DNA of 20,862 bases from IMG/VR virus record IMGVR_UViG_3300027833_000256, positions 1-20,862 of that record, one strand, 5' to 3'. Below, one piece after another: positions 8,736-15,476 of the stretch (the first letter of the stretch is position 1; each line of letters starts with the position of its first letter). The notes under the pieces are model-generated. The model was not told the DNA's origin. It saw only the letters and a program-made list of their open reading frames with translations, and ran no database searches. The stretch comes from a virus. The translations under genes and the position numbers were made by a program.

Positions 8736-10542
8736 GGCAGATAAAGTAGTAAAAATAACCTTTGAGATCGACGGCCTAGAGCAGTCGGTCACAAACATAG
8801 ATGATGCAAAAGCAGCATTACAAAAGCTAGAGACTCAAGCTAAGAAAACTGAAACTGCTGCCGAAGGCGCTGCTGATGAATTTGAGAAACTTGGTGATGC
8901 TTCTAAACAAGCGGGTGAAGCTGGTGAAGGAGCTGTCTCAGTACTTGATGAAGCTACTGGTGGCCTAGCTAGTAGGTTTAAAAATGTAATAGTAGGTGTA
9001 AAGAAAATGGGAGTCGCTCTAAAGGCCTCTTTCAAATCCGGTGTTGCAGGAGCATCTTCTCTTAAGAAGGGTATTGCAGCCACTGGTATTGGACTACTAG
9101 TTATAGCCCTAGCAACAATCGTTGCATATTGGGATGATATCGTAGGTCTTGTATCTGGTGTAAGCTCAGAACAAAAGAAACTTAACGCACAAGTAGAGGC
9201 TAATGTTGCAGAACAGCAAAAAGCACTAGATGCAATATCAGCACAAGAGAATAGTTTAAAGTTACAGGGTAAAACCGAAGCAGAGATCAGAGATCTTAAG
9301 ATTGAGCAAACTAACGAGATAATACAGGCTACTATCTTACAGTTAGAGCAGATGAAGAAGACCAAAGAGGCACAGGTCGCAGCTGCTCAACGTAACAAAG
9401 ATATTGCTCAAGGTGTTATAGCATTCTTAACTCTACCTATTACAATCTTATTAGGTACAGTAGATGCAATGACTAAAGCTCTTTCTCTAATACCTGGTAT
9501 TGATATTGGTACTAATCTAGCAGATGACTTCACAGGAGGTATCGCTGGAATGATATTTGATCCTGAAGAGGTAGCATCAGAAGGTGACGCGACCATAGAG
9601 GAGACTGAGGCACAGCTAACGAAGCTTAAAAACTCTAGGGATGGGTTTATACTCCAAGGACAGAAAGCTGACCAGGCGGCGGCTGACAAAGCCAAAGCAG
9701 ATAGAGAGAAAATGACCGCTGATGAATTGGCTGCCGCAGAGAAACTTGCAGCTGACAAGAAAGCAATCAAAGATAAAGAAGATGCTGAAGCCCAAGCTAG
9801 AACAGATAAAGAGATAGCAGACGCACAGATAGTTAAAGACCTCTTACAACAGGCTGACTTAGATCTAATACAAAGTGCTTATGATAGAGCACAGGCTGAA
9901 TTAGAGATACAAAGACAGGCTGATATTGAGAAGATCACGCAAGCTGGAGCAACCGCAGATGAGATTGCACGTATCAATCAGCGATACGATAATAAATCAA
10001 AGAAATTAGAACAAGAGAACTCTGACTTTAAAGAGGCTCTTAATGAACAAGATGTAGATAATGCATTAGCTGCTGGTAGTCAAGTACTTGGCGGTATTAT
10101 CTCAATTGTTGGAGAGGGCTCCGCTGTTGGAAAAGCCGCGGCGCTCGCGCAAACAGCGATAGATACTTACGGTTCTGCTACAGCAGCATATAAGTCTGTA
10201 GTTGGTATACCAGTTGTAGGACCTGCACTTGCACCAGTTGCAGCGGGTGTTGCAGTGGCCGCTGGACTAATGTCTATGAAAAAGATAGTATCTGTAAAGA
10301 CACCAGGTAATAAGTCGGCAGGTGCGGCGCCAAGTGTGTCAGTACCTACAGCACCATCATTTAATCCTACTGCTGCATTAGAAGCTGGAGCAAATGCTGA
10401 TGCAGATGCAAATACAGAAGTAACACTAGGAGAACAAACAGGAAGCACCGGACCTACAGTAGTCAGAGCGTATGTTGTCAGTTCCGAAGTTACAAACCAA
10501 CAAGAGGCAGATGCTAAAATAAACGACCTGGCAAGGCTATAA
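8734..10542 (+). CDS. Tail tape measure protein
   Basis: This 602-aa protein sets tail length and is threaded through the tail tube. The features are classic: a short beta start (KVVKITFEIDG), a long Ala/Lys/Glu-rich coiled coil (about 20-75), a hydrophobic membrane-like segment GIGLLVIALATIVAYW (about 117-133), more coiled coil (150-225), a second hydrophobic stretch (VIAFLTLPITILLGTV, about 227-242), and an Ala/Lys/Glu/Asp-rich helix from about 310 to 440. Near the C-terminus comes a Gly/Ala/Val-rich hydrophobic segment (about 485-510). At about 1.5 angstrom per residue, 602 residues would predict a tail near 90 nm; this rule of thumb is approximate. It starts on the repeated 17-bp element and ends 10 bp before the protease gene. 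Confidence 0.88.
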   Translation: MADKVVKITFEIDGLEQSVTNIDDAKAALQKLETQAKKTETAAEGAADEFEKLGDASKQAGEAGEGAVSVLDEATGGLASRFKNVIVGVKKMGVALKASFKSGVAGASSLKKGIAATGIGLLVIALATIVAYWDDIVGLVSGVSSEQKKLNAQVEANVAEQQKALDAISAQENSLKLQGKTEAEIRDLKIEQTNEIIQATILQLEQMKKTKEAQVAAAQRNKDIAQGVIAFLTLPITILLGTVDAMTKALSLIPGIDIGTNLADDFTGGIAGMIFDPEEVASEGDATIEETEAQLTKLKNSRDGFILQGQKADQAAADKAKADREKMTADELAAAEKLAADKKAIKDKEDAEAQARTDKEIADAQIVKDLLQQADLDLIQSAYDRAQAELEIQRQADIEKITQAGATADEIARINQRYDNKSKKLEQENSDFKEALNEQDVDNALAAGSQVLGGIISIVGEGSAVGKAAALAQTAIDTYGSATAAYKSVVGIPVVGPALAPVAAGVAVAAGLMSMKKIVSVKTPGNKSAGAAPSVSVPTAPSFNPTAALEAGANADADANTEVTLGEQTGSTGPTVVRAYVVSSEVTNQQEADAKINDLARL

Positions 10543-10552
10543 TATATAAGTT

Positions 10553-12298
10553 ATGAATAAAATAGTAGAACTAATAGTAAACATGGAGGAATTCGAATTC
10601 GAAGACCTTGGAGTAGAGATTTTATCCTTAGTAGATAAACCTGCTATTGAAGTAAATTGGATGGCTTTCGCAAAAGAATTAGAATTCAGAGAGAATCCAG
10701 ATTGCCCAGATGGATGGGAACATCACATGCCTGACGGTTCATGGATGTGTGGTAAGACAATGGGTTACGTAGATAATACTGGCTTTGAAAAGTTTGAAAC
10801 ATTCTTTAATGCAAATCTAGATCTATTTAAGAAACCAGGCGTTGGCGCAGCTGGAGATGGTGGTGTAAATCACGCAGATCAAATGAAAATGCTAAATGAA
10901 GCTGGCATCAATACAGAATATCCGTTTGGTTACTGCTTCCAAGTAGCACAATTCTTATTCTATGCAACCGGTGGTTACTCAGGTGATTACGCACTTAAGT
11001 GTATTAAAGGTATGCATTACCAAGTAGACGGTGTAGACTTTGCATCAACTCACTGGTATATTCAACATAAAGATAATAATACGATAGTAGACCTTACGGC
11101 ATCCCAGTTCGAGGGTTTACTTGATATCAATGATTACTATGCTTCAGGCAGGAACGCGAACCTGGGCTATCCATATTACAACGTGGGCGATGATAGAGTA
11201 GAGTTTGATGAGACAGTACCAAGTTTCCAAACACTTAAGCTATATAGTAAGTGGAGAGAAGATAATAAGGAGATACCAGTACTAGAAGACTACTACGCTA
11301 AAGCTAAATACGAAGAACTACGTAAAGAGTTTACAGAAGAATCATTTGCAATATCTACTAATGAAGTAGATGATCAGCTATCTACGTATCATGAATATGT
11401 ACTTAGAGTTGCAAGGTCATCAGGATATCCATTTAACGCTGAAGATGTTATTTATGTTGATGGTACTAAACAGGGCTTTGAAACAATCAGTGATTTTTTA
11501 CAAGGTGCAAGAGCACTTGACGCATTAGGAGATCTACCAACAAATACACCAGCGAGAGAAGTATTTAGATATACAGGACCTGCAGGTGAGCGTGGATTTT
11601 GTAGAGTTATGATGGCGGTTAATAGAGTCTATACTTATGACGAAATTACTTTAATGAATAATTTTAATTCGTCGTTTGGACATAATAAGCAAGGCTATAG
11701 TATCTTTGAATACGGCGGAGGTCCTAACTGCCAACATTACTTTGAGAGATTAATACAATATCAATCTGGTGGTAAAAGCGTTTTAGTTAGTATGGGACCT
11801 GCTGTAGGCAATGCTGGTAAAACTAATAATAGAAACTATAAGTCACCTACTGGTGCAGTAGCTAACAACGGCTATTACTTTAATAGCAATAAAACATGGT
11901 CGTTCTCTGATGATGACAAGATGATTGTTACAGGACCCGCGATGATAGCCAATCAGCTTATAGCTAGAAAGGATGAAATGGGTAATCTATTTCATGTATA
12001 TTTTAGTAAAGAGACTATTGCTACTATTGCTAAAAAGTTCTTAGCAGATAATAACGCACATAATACAGATATAAATCATAATGGCGAAGTAACTAATGAG
12101 AATACATTATTAGAATCGTGGATTGTAGATGACCCTAAAATGGATAAGTCAACTGCTCTAGGATTTAATGTACCTGAAGGAACTTGGATGACGTCAATGA
12201 AAATTAATAACAGAGATACCTGGAATAAAATTAAAGCTGGAGAACTTAATGGTTTTTCCGTAGAAGGTTCCTTCCTAGAGGTCTTACAAAAGAATTAA
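10553..12298 (+). CDS. Composite XkdF-like prohead protease with an embedded papain-like domain
   Basis: This 581-aa protein is far longer than a plain XkdF-type protease. The N-terminus (FEDLGVEILSLVDKPAIEVNWMAF, about 16-39) matches the start of XkdF-like proteins. Next comes a small Cys/His motif (C51, H57, H58, C66 in NPDCPDGWEHHMPDG..MCG). Residues about 105-205 look like a papain-fold domain: GYCFQVAQFLFY (C128), STHWYI (H167) and VDLTASQF (D180) give a Cys-His-Asp triad. Residues about 340-400 resemble the Cys/His-rich tail seen in phage minor head proteins (GFCRVM C350, GGGPNCQHYF C393/H395). Residues about 455-581 are the protease core (TGPAMIANQLIAR, INHNGEV with H509, LESWIVDDPKMDKS, GFSVEGSF with S569). 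The core should cleave scaffold and capsid precursors. Lying between tape measure and capsid genes fits head maturation. Confidence 0.8.
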   Translation: MNKIVELIVNMEEFEFEDLGVEILSLVDKPAIEVNWMAFAKELEFRENPDCPDGWEHHMPDGSWMCGKTMGYVDNTGFEKFETFFNANLDLFKKPGVGAAGDGGVNHADQMKMLNEAGINTEYPFGYCFQVAQFLFYATGGYSGDYALKCIKGMHYQVDGVDFASTHWYIQHKDNNTIVDLTASQFEGLLDINDYYASGRNANLGYPYYNVGDDRVEFDETVPSFQTLKLYSKWREDNKEIPVLEDYYAKAKYEELRKEFTEESFAISTNEVDDQLSTYHEYVLRVARSSGYPFNAEDVIYVDGTKQGFETISDFLQGARALDALGDLPTNTPAREVFRYTGPAGERGFCRVMMAVNRVYTYDEITLMNNFNSSFGHNKQGYSIFEYGGGPNCQHYFERLIQYQSGGKSVLVSMGPAVGNAGKTNNRNYKSPTGAVANNGYYFNSNKTWSFSDDDKMIVTGPAMIANQLIARKDEMGNLFHVYFSKETIATIAKKFLADNNAHNTDINHNGEVTNENTLLESWIVDDPKMDKSTALGFNVPEGTWMTSMKINNRDTWNKIKAGELNGFSVEGSFLEVLQKN

Positions 12299-12299
12299 C

Positions 12300-12461
12300 A
12301 TGATAGCAGAAACTAAAGATTCAATTGCAAACATCACTACTATTACAGCAGCTGGTAGCGCAATGGTAGACTTTAACAGTATATTAACGATGGCTCTAAT
12401 CATCACAGGTATTATACTGAACATTATTAGAATAAGAGCACATAGAAAGAAAAAAGACTAG
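12300..12461 (+). CDS. Small single-pass membrane protein, possible holin or spanin-like protein
   Basis: This 53-aa ORF begins 1 bp after the protease stop. It has a polar N-terminus (MIAETKDSIANITTITAAG), one hydrophobic segment (about residues 26-45, ILTMALIITGIILNII) and a basic tail (RIRAHRKKKD). Small phage proteins with one membrane segment and a charged tail are often holins or other lysis factors. No endolysin is near, so the role is open. Its last codons form the left arm of a bidirectional terminator, and its stop overlaps the convergent gene by 4 bp. Tight spacing to the upstream gene and the membrane pattern support a real gene. Confidence 0.65.
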   Translation: MIAETKDSIANITTITAAGSAMVDFNSILTMALIITGIILNIIRIRAHRKKKD

Positions 12462-12475
12462 AATAAACTAGTCTT
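12454..12475. terminator. Bidirectional terminator
   Basis: AAGACTAG, loop AATAAA, CTAGTCTT forms a perfect 8-bp stem. It is followed on the plus strand by a T-rich run (TCTCCTTTT) and preceded on the other strand by A-rich sequence (AAAAAA before the stem). It sits exactly where two convergent operons meet and overlaps both 3' ends. Confidence 0.75.
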
Positions 12476-12667
12476 CTCCTTTTCCATTAGGTTTTTATAC
12501 TCACCATCTTTATTATAGGTAGTACCCTTTAGTATACACTTTATACTATTACGATTTAAGCCATACTGTTTACATAATGTATTAATACTAACACGGCCGA
12601 GATATTTCGCTCGTACCATGTTAGCATGTTCCATTGATAGTTTTGGTGGATTCTTTTTACCAGTCAT
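12458..12667 (-). CDS. Small helix-turn-helix protein (homing-type HTH)
   Basis: This 69-aa protein has a basic start (MTGKKNPPKLS), then a compact HTH: MVRAKYLGRVSINTLCKQYG as the helix and turn, and LNRNSIKCILKGTTY as the recognition helix. The pattern S-I-x-x-L-x-K-x-Y-G-L-N-x-x-S-I-x-x-I-L matches DNA-binding HTH domains attached to phage homing endonucleases, which also occur alone. It is the last gene of the five-gene minus-strand group, and its ATG overlaps the end of the upstream HTH gene by 11 bp. It could be a small repressor or a remnant of a larger selfish gene. Confidence 0.75.
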   Translation of the reverse strand: MTGKKNPPKLSMEHANMVRAKYLGRVSINTLCKQYGLNRNSIKCILKGTTYNKDGEYKNLMEKEKTSLF

Positions 12668-12806
12668 ATACTACTCTCTTTATAGATGACTGAGATCTTT
12701 TCATAATCTTTGCAATTTGTGATAATGAGTATTTTTGTCTACGATATTCTCTGATCATTTCTTTTTCAGAGCTACTCATGTGTGTGTGTCCTTTTGGTTG
12801 TTCCAT
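12657..12806 (-). CDS. Tiny helix-turn-helix protein overlapping the next HTH gene
   Basis: This 49-aa ORF runs from the ATG at 12806 (leader AAAAACAAATAATAATT) to a TAA at 12659-12657. An in-frame second ATG at 12779 would give 40 aa. The sequence SSSEKEMIREYRRQ, SLSQIAKIMKRSQSSIKRVVYDW reads as one HTH of the resolvase or sigma-like type. It aligns without gaps over 20 residues with the HTH of the next gene (S-L/I..I/L.K......SIK..V/I-V/L), so the two look paralogous. The ends overlap by 11 bp in different frames, which suggests coupled translation or a frameshifted two-HTH protein. Nothing shows its targets. Confidence 0.6.
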   Translation of the reverse strand: MEQPKGHTHMSSSEKEMIREYRRQKYSLSQIAKIMKRSQSSIKRVVYDW

Positions 12807-12825
12807 AATTATTATTTGTTTTTAT

Positions 12826-13137
12826 TTAGTTATTTGCTTCTATTGCGTCTATTGTTCTTCCAATATTTTCAAAGGCTTCTTTCATTCTTTTAGATCCATC
12901 CGCTCTTGTTATTCTAGAGTAAGGTCTAACCATCATACTATATCCTTTGTGCATTGCGTGGAAGGCTGCTCTCATACATGTATCCATTGTTAGTAAATGT
13001 TCGAAGTTTTCTTGAGTTGGAGATTCTAATGCTTCTGCATCGTTAGCCATTCTTTCTGCCATTTTAGCTACAACTCTTAATTCTGATGCTGTCATGTCTA
13101 GAAAGTCGTTGTAATTCTTTTTGTTAATTGATTTCAT
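12826..13137 (-). CDS. Hypothetical protein, helical
   Basis: This 103-aa protein has no membrane segment or signal peptide. It is predominantly helical, with repeated hydrophobic heptad-like spacing (MTASELRVVAKMAERMANDAEAL, about residues 15-37), a Met/His-rich middle (MRAAFHAMHKGYSMMVRPYS) and a charged end (KRMKEAFENIGRTIDAIEANN). I do not recognise a family. The start is supported by the A-rich leader AAAAACAAACATT directly before ATG. It belongs to the five-gene minus-strand group with HTH genes downstream. Real coding is likely from leader, codon pattern and tight spacing. Confidence 0.65.
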   Translation of the reverse strand: MKSINKKNYNDFLDMTASELRVVAKMAERMANDAEALESPTQENFEHLLTMDTCMRAAFHAMHKGYSMMVRPYSRITRADGSKRMKEAFENIGRTIDAIEANN

Positions 13138-13216
13138 AATGTTTGTTTTTAAATTGTTATTGTTATATTAGTTATATATCGCTTTATTCTTTTGTTTCAA
13201 TTGGTTCACAATTATT

Positions 13217-13441
13217 TTAGTGGACTCGACTCGAGTAGTAATTCATGTTTACTTTAGGGAATATCTTTTTACAATACGTAAAGTATGTAGTATAAGCTTC
13301 CTTACGTTCCTTAGAACCACGTGGAGATGATTCCCATGTTCGTAATGCATTCATAGTTACTGAATACAATTGATCACATGTAGTGATGTTGTTGTCGTCT
13401 AGCCATTTAATTTGGCGTGGTGTACATTTGTCTTTGTTCAT
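13217..13441 (-). CDS. Hypothetical small protein
   Basis: This 74-aa basic protein has a sequence such as CTPRQIKWLDDNNITTCDQL, then an aromatic and basic part (YTTYFTYCKKIFPKVNMNYYSS). There is no clear motif, membrane segment or signal. A short helix-turn-like N-terminus cannot be assigned to a family. The leader AAAAACAAATAAAA lies right before the ATG and overlaps the 3' end of the upstream gene: the AAAAACAAATAA string both encodes its last residues (KNK-stop) and serves as the leader. That shared use suggests coordinated expression. The 79 bp downstream, before the next gene, hold no clear promoter. Confidence 0.6.
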   Translation of the reverse strand: MNKDKCTPRQIKWLDDNNITTCDQLYSVTMNALRTWESSPRGSKERKEAYTTYFTYCKKIFPKVNMNYYSSRVH

Positions 13442-13443
13442 TT

Positions 13444-13665
13444 TTATTTGTTTTTAATTAGATTAATAATTTCTGATTCAGTGTTAACCATATCAAGTTC
13501 TGTTTGTGTAATAATAGCATTGTTACGTTTCTTAATGCTACCCATAGACCAACCATCCTCATCATTATTAAGATGGTAAGTTTTTTCACCAAACATCGCT
13601 TCAGTAAACTGATTAAGATGATAGTTGTTGTTACTTAAAATTTGTACTTTTTTTGAATTTGTCAT
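13444..13665 (-). CDS. Hypothetical small protein, first gene of the minus-strand group
   Basis: This 73-aa protein is charged and Asn-rich (MTNSKKVQILSNNNYHLNQF, then EKTYHLNNDEDGWSMGSIKKRNN and a helical acidic end). No known motif is visible. The start is preceded by TTAAAACAAATAAACATT, the same leader type found at 13441 and 13137. It is the first gene transcribed leftwards from the 13666-13886 control region, so it should be the most strongly expressed of the group. Function is unknown. Confidence 0.6.
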   Translation of the reverse strand: MTNSKKVQILSNNNYHLNQFTEAMFGEKTYHLNNDEDGWSMGSIKKRNNAIITQTELDMVNTESEIINLIKNK

Positions 13666-13764
13666 AATGTTTATTTGTTTTAATTAATTATAGTACTAAT
13701 ATACGAAATTAAATTGACATAAAAAAATTAAATGGCAATTATTTTGCAAAAACTTTCCAAGAGG

Positions 13765-13801
13765 GCGCATCATGCTAAAGCCACCCGTGCCATTAGCGCG
13801 C
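13765..13801. other. GC-rich hairpin
   Basis: The segment GCGC, ATCAT bulge, GCTAA, 14-nt loop AGCCACCCGTGCCA, TTAGC, GCGC folds as a 5-bp inner stem with a 4-bp GC outer stem. It stands out as the only GC-rich island in an otherwise AT-rich intergenic region. It could be an operator, a small RNA, or a terminator lacking its own U-run. Confidence 0.4.
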
Positions 13802-13814
13802 GTCTGTGTAAACT

Positions 13815-13843
13815 TTTGTCAATGTGCTAGATACATATATTTA
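13815..13843 (+). promoter_or_regulatory. Candidate flavobacterial-type promoter for the capsid operon
   Basis: TTTG (13815-13818), a 17-bp spacer and TATATTTA (13836-13843) fit the Flavobacterium TTG-N17-23-TAnnTTTG consensus, with one mismatch (final A for G). Transcription would begin near 13850, leaving a leader of about 37 nt before the scaffold-like gene. This is the best promoter in the window. Confidence 0.5.
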
Positions 13844-13886
13844 ATAATGTCTACCCTAGGTAGATAGAACTAAAAATAATAAAATT

Positions 13887-14468
13887 ATGACAGTACACGA
13901 CATGGTTAAAAAACTGAGAGTTATGCTCGCAGTAGACACAGCAGTTGTAACTGAAGCTAAATTTGCAGATGCAACTTTAGTAGATGGTACCGTGGTATAC
14001 ACTGAAGGTGAATTAGAGGTTGGCGCAACATTACTTGTAAGAGTTGATGAAGGCGAAGAATCTCCATACGCACCAGAAGGTATCCATGAGACAAACGACG
14101 GCAAGTTAATCGGTGTTGGTCCTAATGGTGAGATTATGGAAATCTCAGAAGTTGAAGCAGAAGCTAAACCTGAAGAAGTTATCGAAGAGGTAATGGAAGA
14201 GGTAGTAGTTGAAGCTCCGGTTTCTGACGCAGCTATACCAGCAACTGAAGAGTTGTTATCAGGTATTGCTGAGATGATTGCTCCTTTTACCGAAGAGATC
14301 GCAGCGTTAACAGAAGAAGTAACAGAACTTAAAGCTAAGTTCCAAATAATTGCAGATGAACCTGCAGCAAAACCAGTTAGAAACACGTTTAGCGAAAACA
14401 AAAAGATTGCAGACGATAGACTAGCAGAAAGAATGGATGCTCTAAGAGCGATCAGGACTAACAAATAA
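13887..14468 (+). CDS. Putative capsid scaffolding protein
   Basis: This 193-aa protein sits directly before the major capsid gene. Residues 20-90 form a strand-rich segment (DGTVVYTEGELEVGATLLV, PEGIHETNDGKLIGVGPNGEI). It is followed by a strongly acidic stretch (VEAEAKPEEVIEEVMEEVVVE, about 93-113), a helical coiled coil (MIAPFTEEIAALTEEVTELKAKF), and a basic C-terminus (NKKIADDRLAERMDALRAIRTNK) typical of scaffold proteins that dock on capsid protein. Scaffolds guide shell assembly and are removed or cleaved by the prohead protease. Position, charge layout and coiled coil support this; no family was recognised with certainty. The leader AAAAATAATAAAATT precedes ATG. Confidence 0.6.
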   Translation: MTVHDMVKKLRVMLAVDTAVVTEAKFADATLVDGTVVYTEGELEVGATLLVRVDEGEESPYAPEGIHETNDGKLIGVGPNGEIMEISEVEAEAKPEEVIEEVMEEVVVEAPVSDAAIPATEELLSGIAEMIAPFTEEIAALTEEVTELKAKFQIIADEPAAKPVRNTFSENKKIADDRLAERMDALRAIRTNK

Positions 14469-14497
14469 TTTAAAAACAAAAACAAAAATTAAACATT

Positions 14498-15403
14498 ATG
14501 GCATACGGATTTGACATTTCTGCTTTACCAGCGTATACAGACCAATTGAGTCTTGACATCGTATCAAAAGCAGTACTAAAAACAGACTTACTTGATTATG
14601 TAGACCTACGCAGTGGATTTACATCAGGTACAGTAGCAATAAATTTGGTGGATGCAGCATTACCTGTAACATCATTAGCATGTGGTTGGACAAATACAGA
14701 CGGGAATACAGTAACTTATTCTCAAGTAAACGTTACAATCGAATCGCTCCAAAGTAAGAGCGAACTTTGCGTCGAAGATTTAAGAAGTGTATACCAATCA
14801 GCATTTATGAATGCAGGTACAGGTAACGATTTCATTCCTTTTGAGGAAGTAATTTCTCAAAGTTACGCAGACAAATTAACAAAATATATCGAAGGTTTCT
14901 TAATCAATGGTTTTAATACTACATTAGGTCTTAAAGGACAGATTACTTCAGCTAACGGTGCAAACTTACAGCCAGGAGTACCTGCTGCATGGACTGCAAC
15001 TAACGCAGTTGAGCAAGCATTAGACCTTTATGATGCAATCGATGAAGCAGTAAAAGATAGAGATGATATCATCATGGTAGTATCTCCAGATGCATACCGC
15101 GCACTTGCAAGAGGCTTAGTAGCATCTAACTTATATCACTATGATTCAGTATCAGGAAATGACATTATTATGTTACCAGGTACAAACGCGCAAGTAATCA
15201 AGAGTTCTGGTTTAGTAGGATCTGATTACAAATTTGCAGGTCCTGGAAAGATGATCTTAGCAGCAACCGGCCTTACGGACGAGCTAGATAATTTTAGGTT
15301 CTTCTACTCTGAATCAGATGATATTGTAAAGTTCAGATCTGCATTCAGGATGGGTGTAGGAGTTGGTGAAGTGAACTTGTTCGCTACTAACGATATGGCA
15401 TAA
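14498..15403 (+). CDS. Major capsid protein (HK97 fold)
   Basis: This 301-aa protein follows the scaffold-like gene after 29 bp, with the leader AAAAACAAAAATTAAACATT. The pattern suits an HK97-fold coat protein: an N-terminal arm (residues 1-60); an E-loop-like region with NTVTYSQVNVTIESLQSKSELCVEDLR; a long helix in the P-domain (ATNAVEQALDLYDAIDEAVKDRDDIIMVVSPDAYRAL region, about 165-205); and a closing strand set with NFRFFYSESDDIVKFRSAFRMGVGVGEVNLF. The length is typical. It is followed by a strong hairpin terminator, which fits a highly expressed gene. No separate decoration protein was identified. Cleavage of a delta domain is not evident. Confidence 0.82.
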   Translation: MAYGFDISALPAYTDQLSLDIVSKAVLKTDLLDYVDLRSGFTSGTVAINLVDAALPVTSLACGWTNTDGNTVTYSQVNVTIESLQSKSELCVEDLRSVYQSAFMNAGTGNDFIPFEEVISQSYADKLTKYIEGFLINGFNTTLGLKGQITSANGANLQPGVPAAWTATNAVEQALDLYDAIDEAVKDRDDIIMVVSPDAYRALARGLVASNLYHYDSVSGNDIIMLPGTNAQVIKSSGLVGSDYKFAGPGKMILAATGLTDELDNFRFFYSESDDIVKFRSAFRMGVGVGEVNLFATNDMA

Positions 15404-15419
15404 TAGCCAAATAAACTTT

Positions 15420-15444
15420 AGAGGGAATCGTAAAGGTTCCCTCT
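15420..15444 (+). terminator. Terminator after the capsid gene
   Basis: AGAGGGAA, 9-nt loop TCGTAAAGG, TTCCCTCT forms a perfect 8-bp stem, followed by a T-rich TATTTAATT. It lies 17 bp after the capsid stop and would set capsid mRNA levels apart from the tail tube gene. Confidence 0.75.
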
Positions 15445-15476
15445 TATTTAATTAACTAAAAAAAAACCAATAATAT

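Larger units (their letters stand above)
13666..13886. promoter_or_regulatory. Divergent control region between head genes and minus-strand group
   Basis: These 221 bp hold no gene. Content from left to right: an A-rich leader for the minus-strand gene; a weak minus-strand -7-like box TAATTTCG (complement of 13704-13711) whose nearest TTG is 24 bp away; a 10-bp palindrome TTTTGCAAAA (13742-13751), a possible operator; a GC-rich hairpin (13765-13801); a plus-strand promoter candidate (13815-13843); an inverted repeat TCTACC-CTA-GGTAGA (13850-13864); and the A-rich leader of the scaffold-like gene. A six-codon ORF, ATG at 13847, follows the promoter core and could be a leader peptide or chance. 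Confidence 0.65.

Noticed and set aside
8835-9365. A 176-aa open frame on the minus strand inside the tape measure gene
   Set aside because: It is a Ser/Ala/Cys-rich mirror of the Ala/Lys/Glu-rich coiled coil and has no leader or neighbours.
12778-12993. A 71-aa Cys-rich open frame on the plus strand
   Set aside because: It is antisense to two better-supported minus-strand genes with A-rich leaders and has no supporting start context.
13856-14485. A 209-aa open frame on the minus strand across the scaffold-like gene
   Set aside because: Low-complexity Ser/Thr/Ile sequence arises from the antisense of an acidic repeat-rich gene. The plus-strand gene has a promoter, a leader and a fitting place before the capsid gene.
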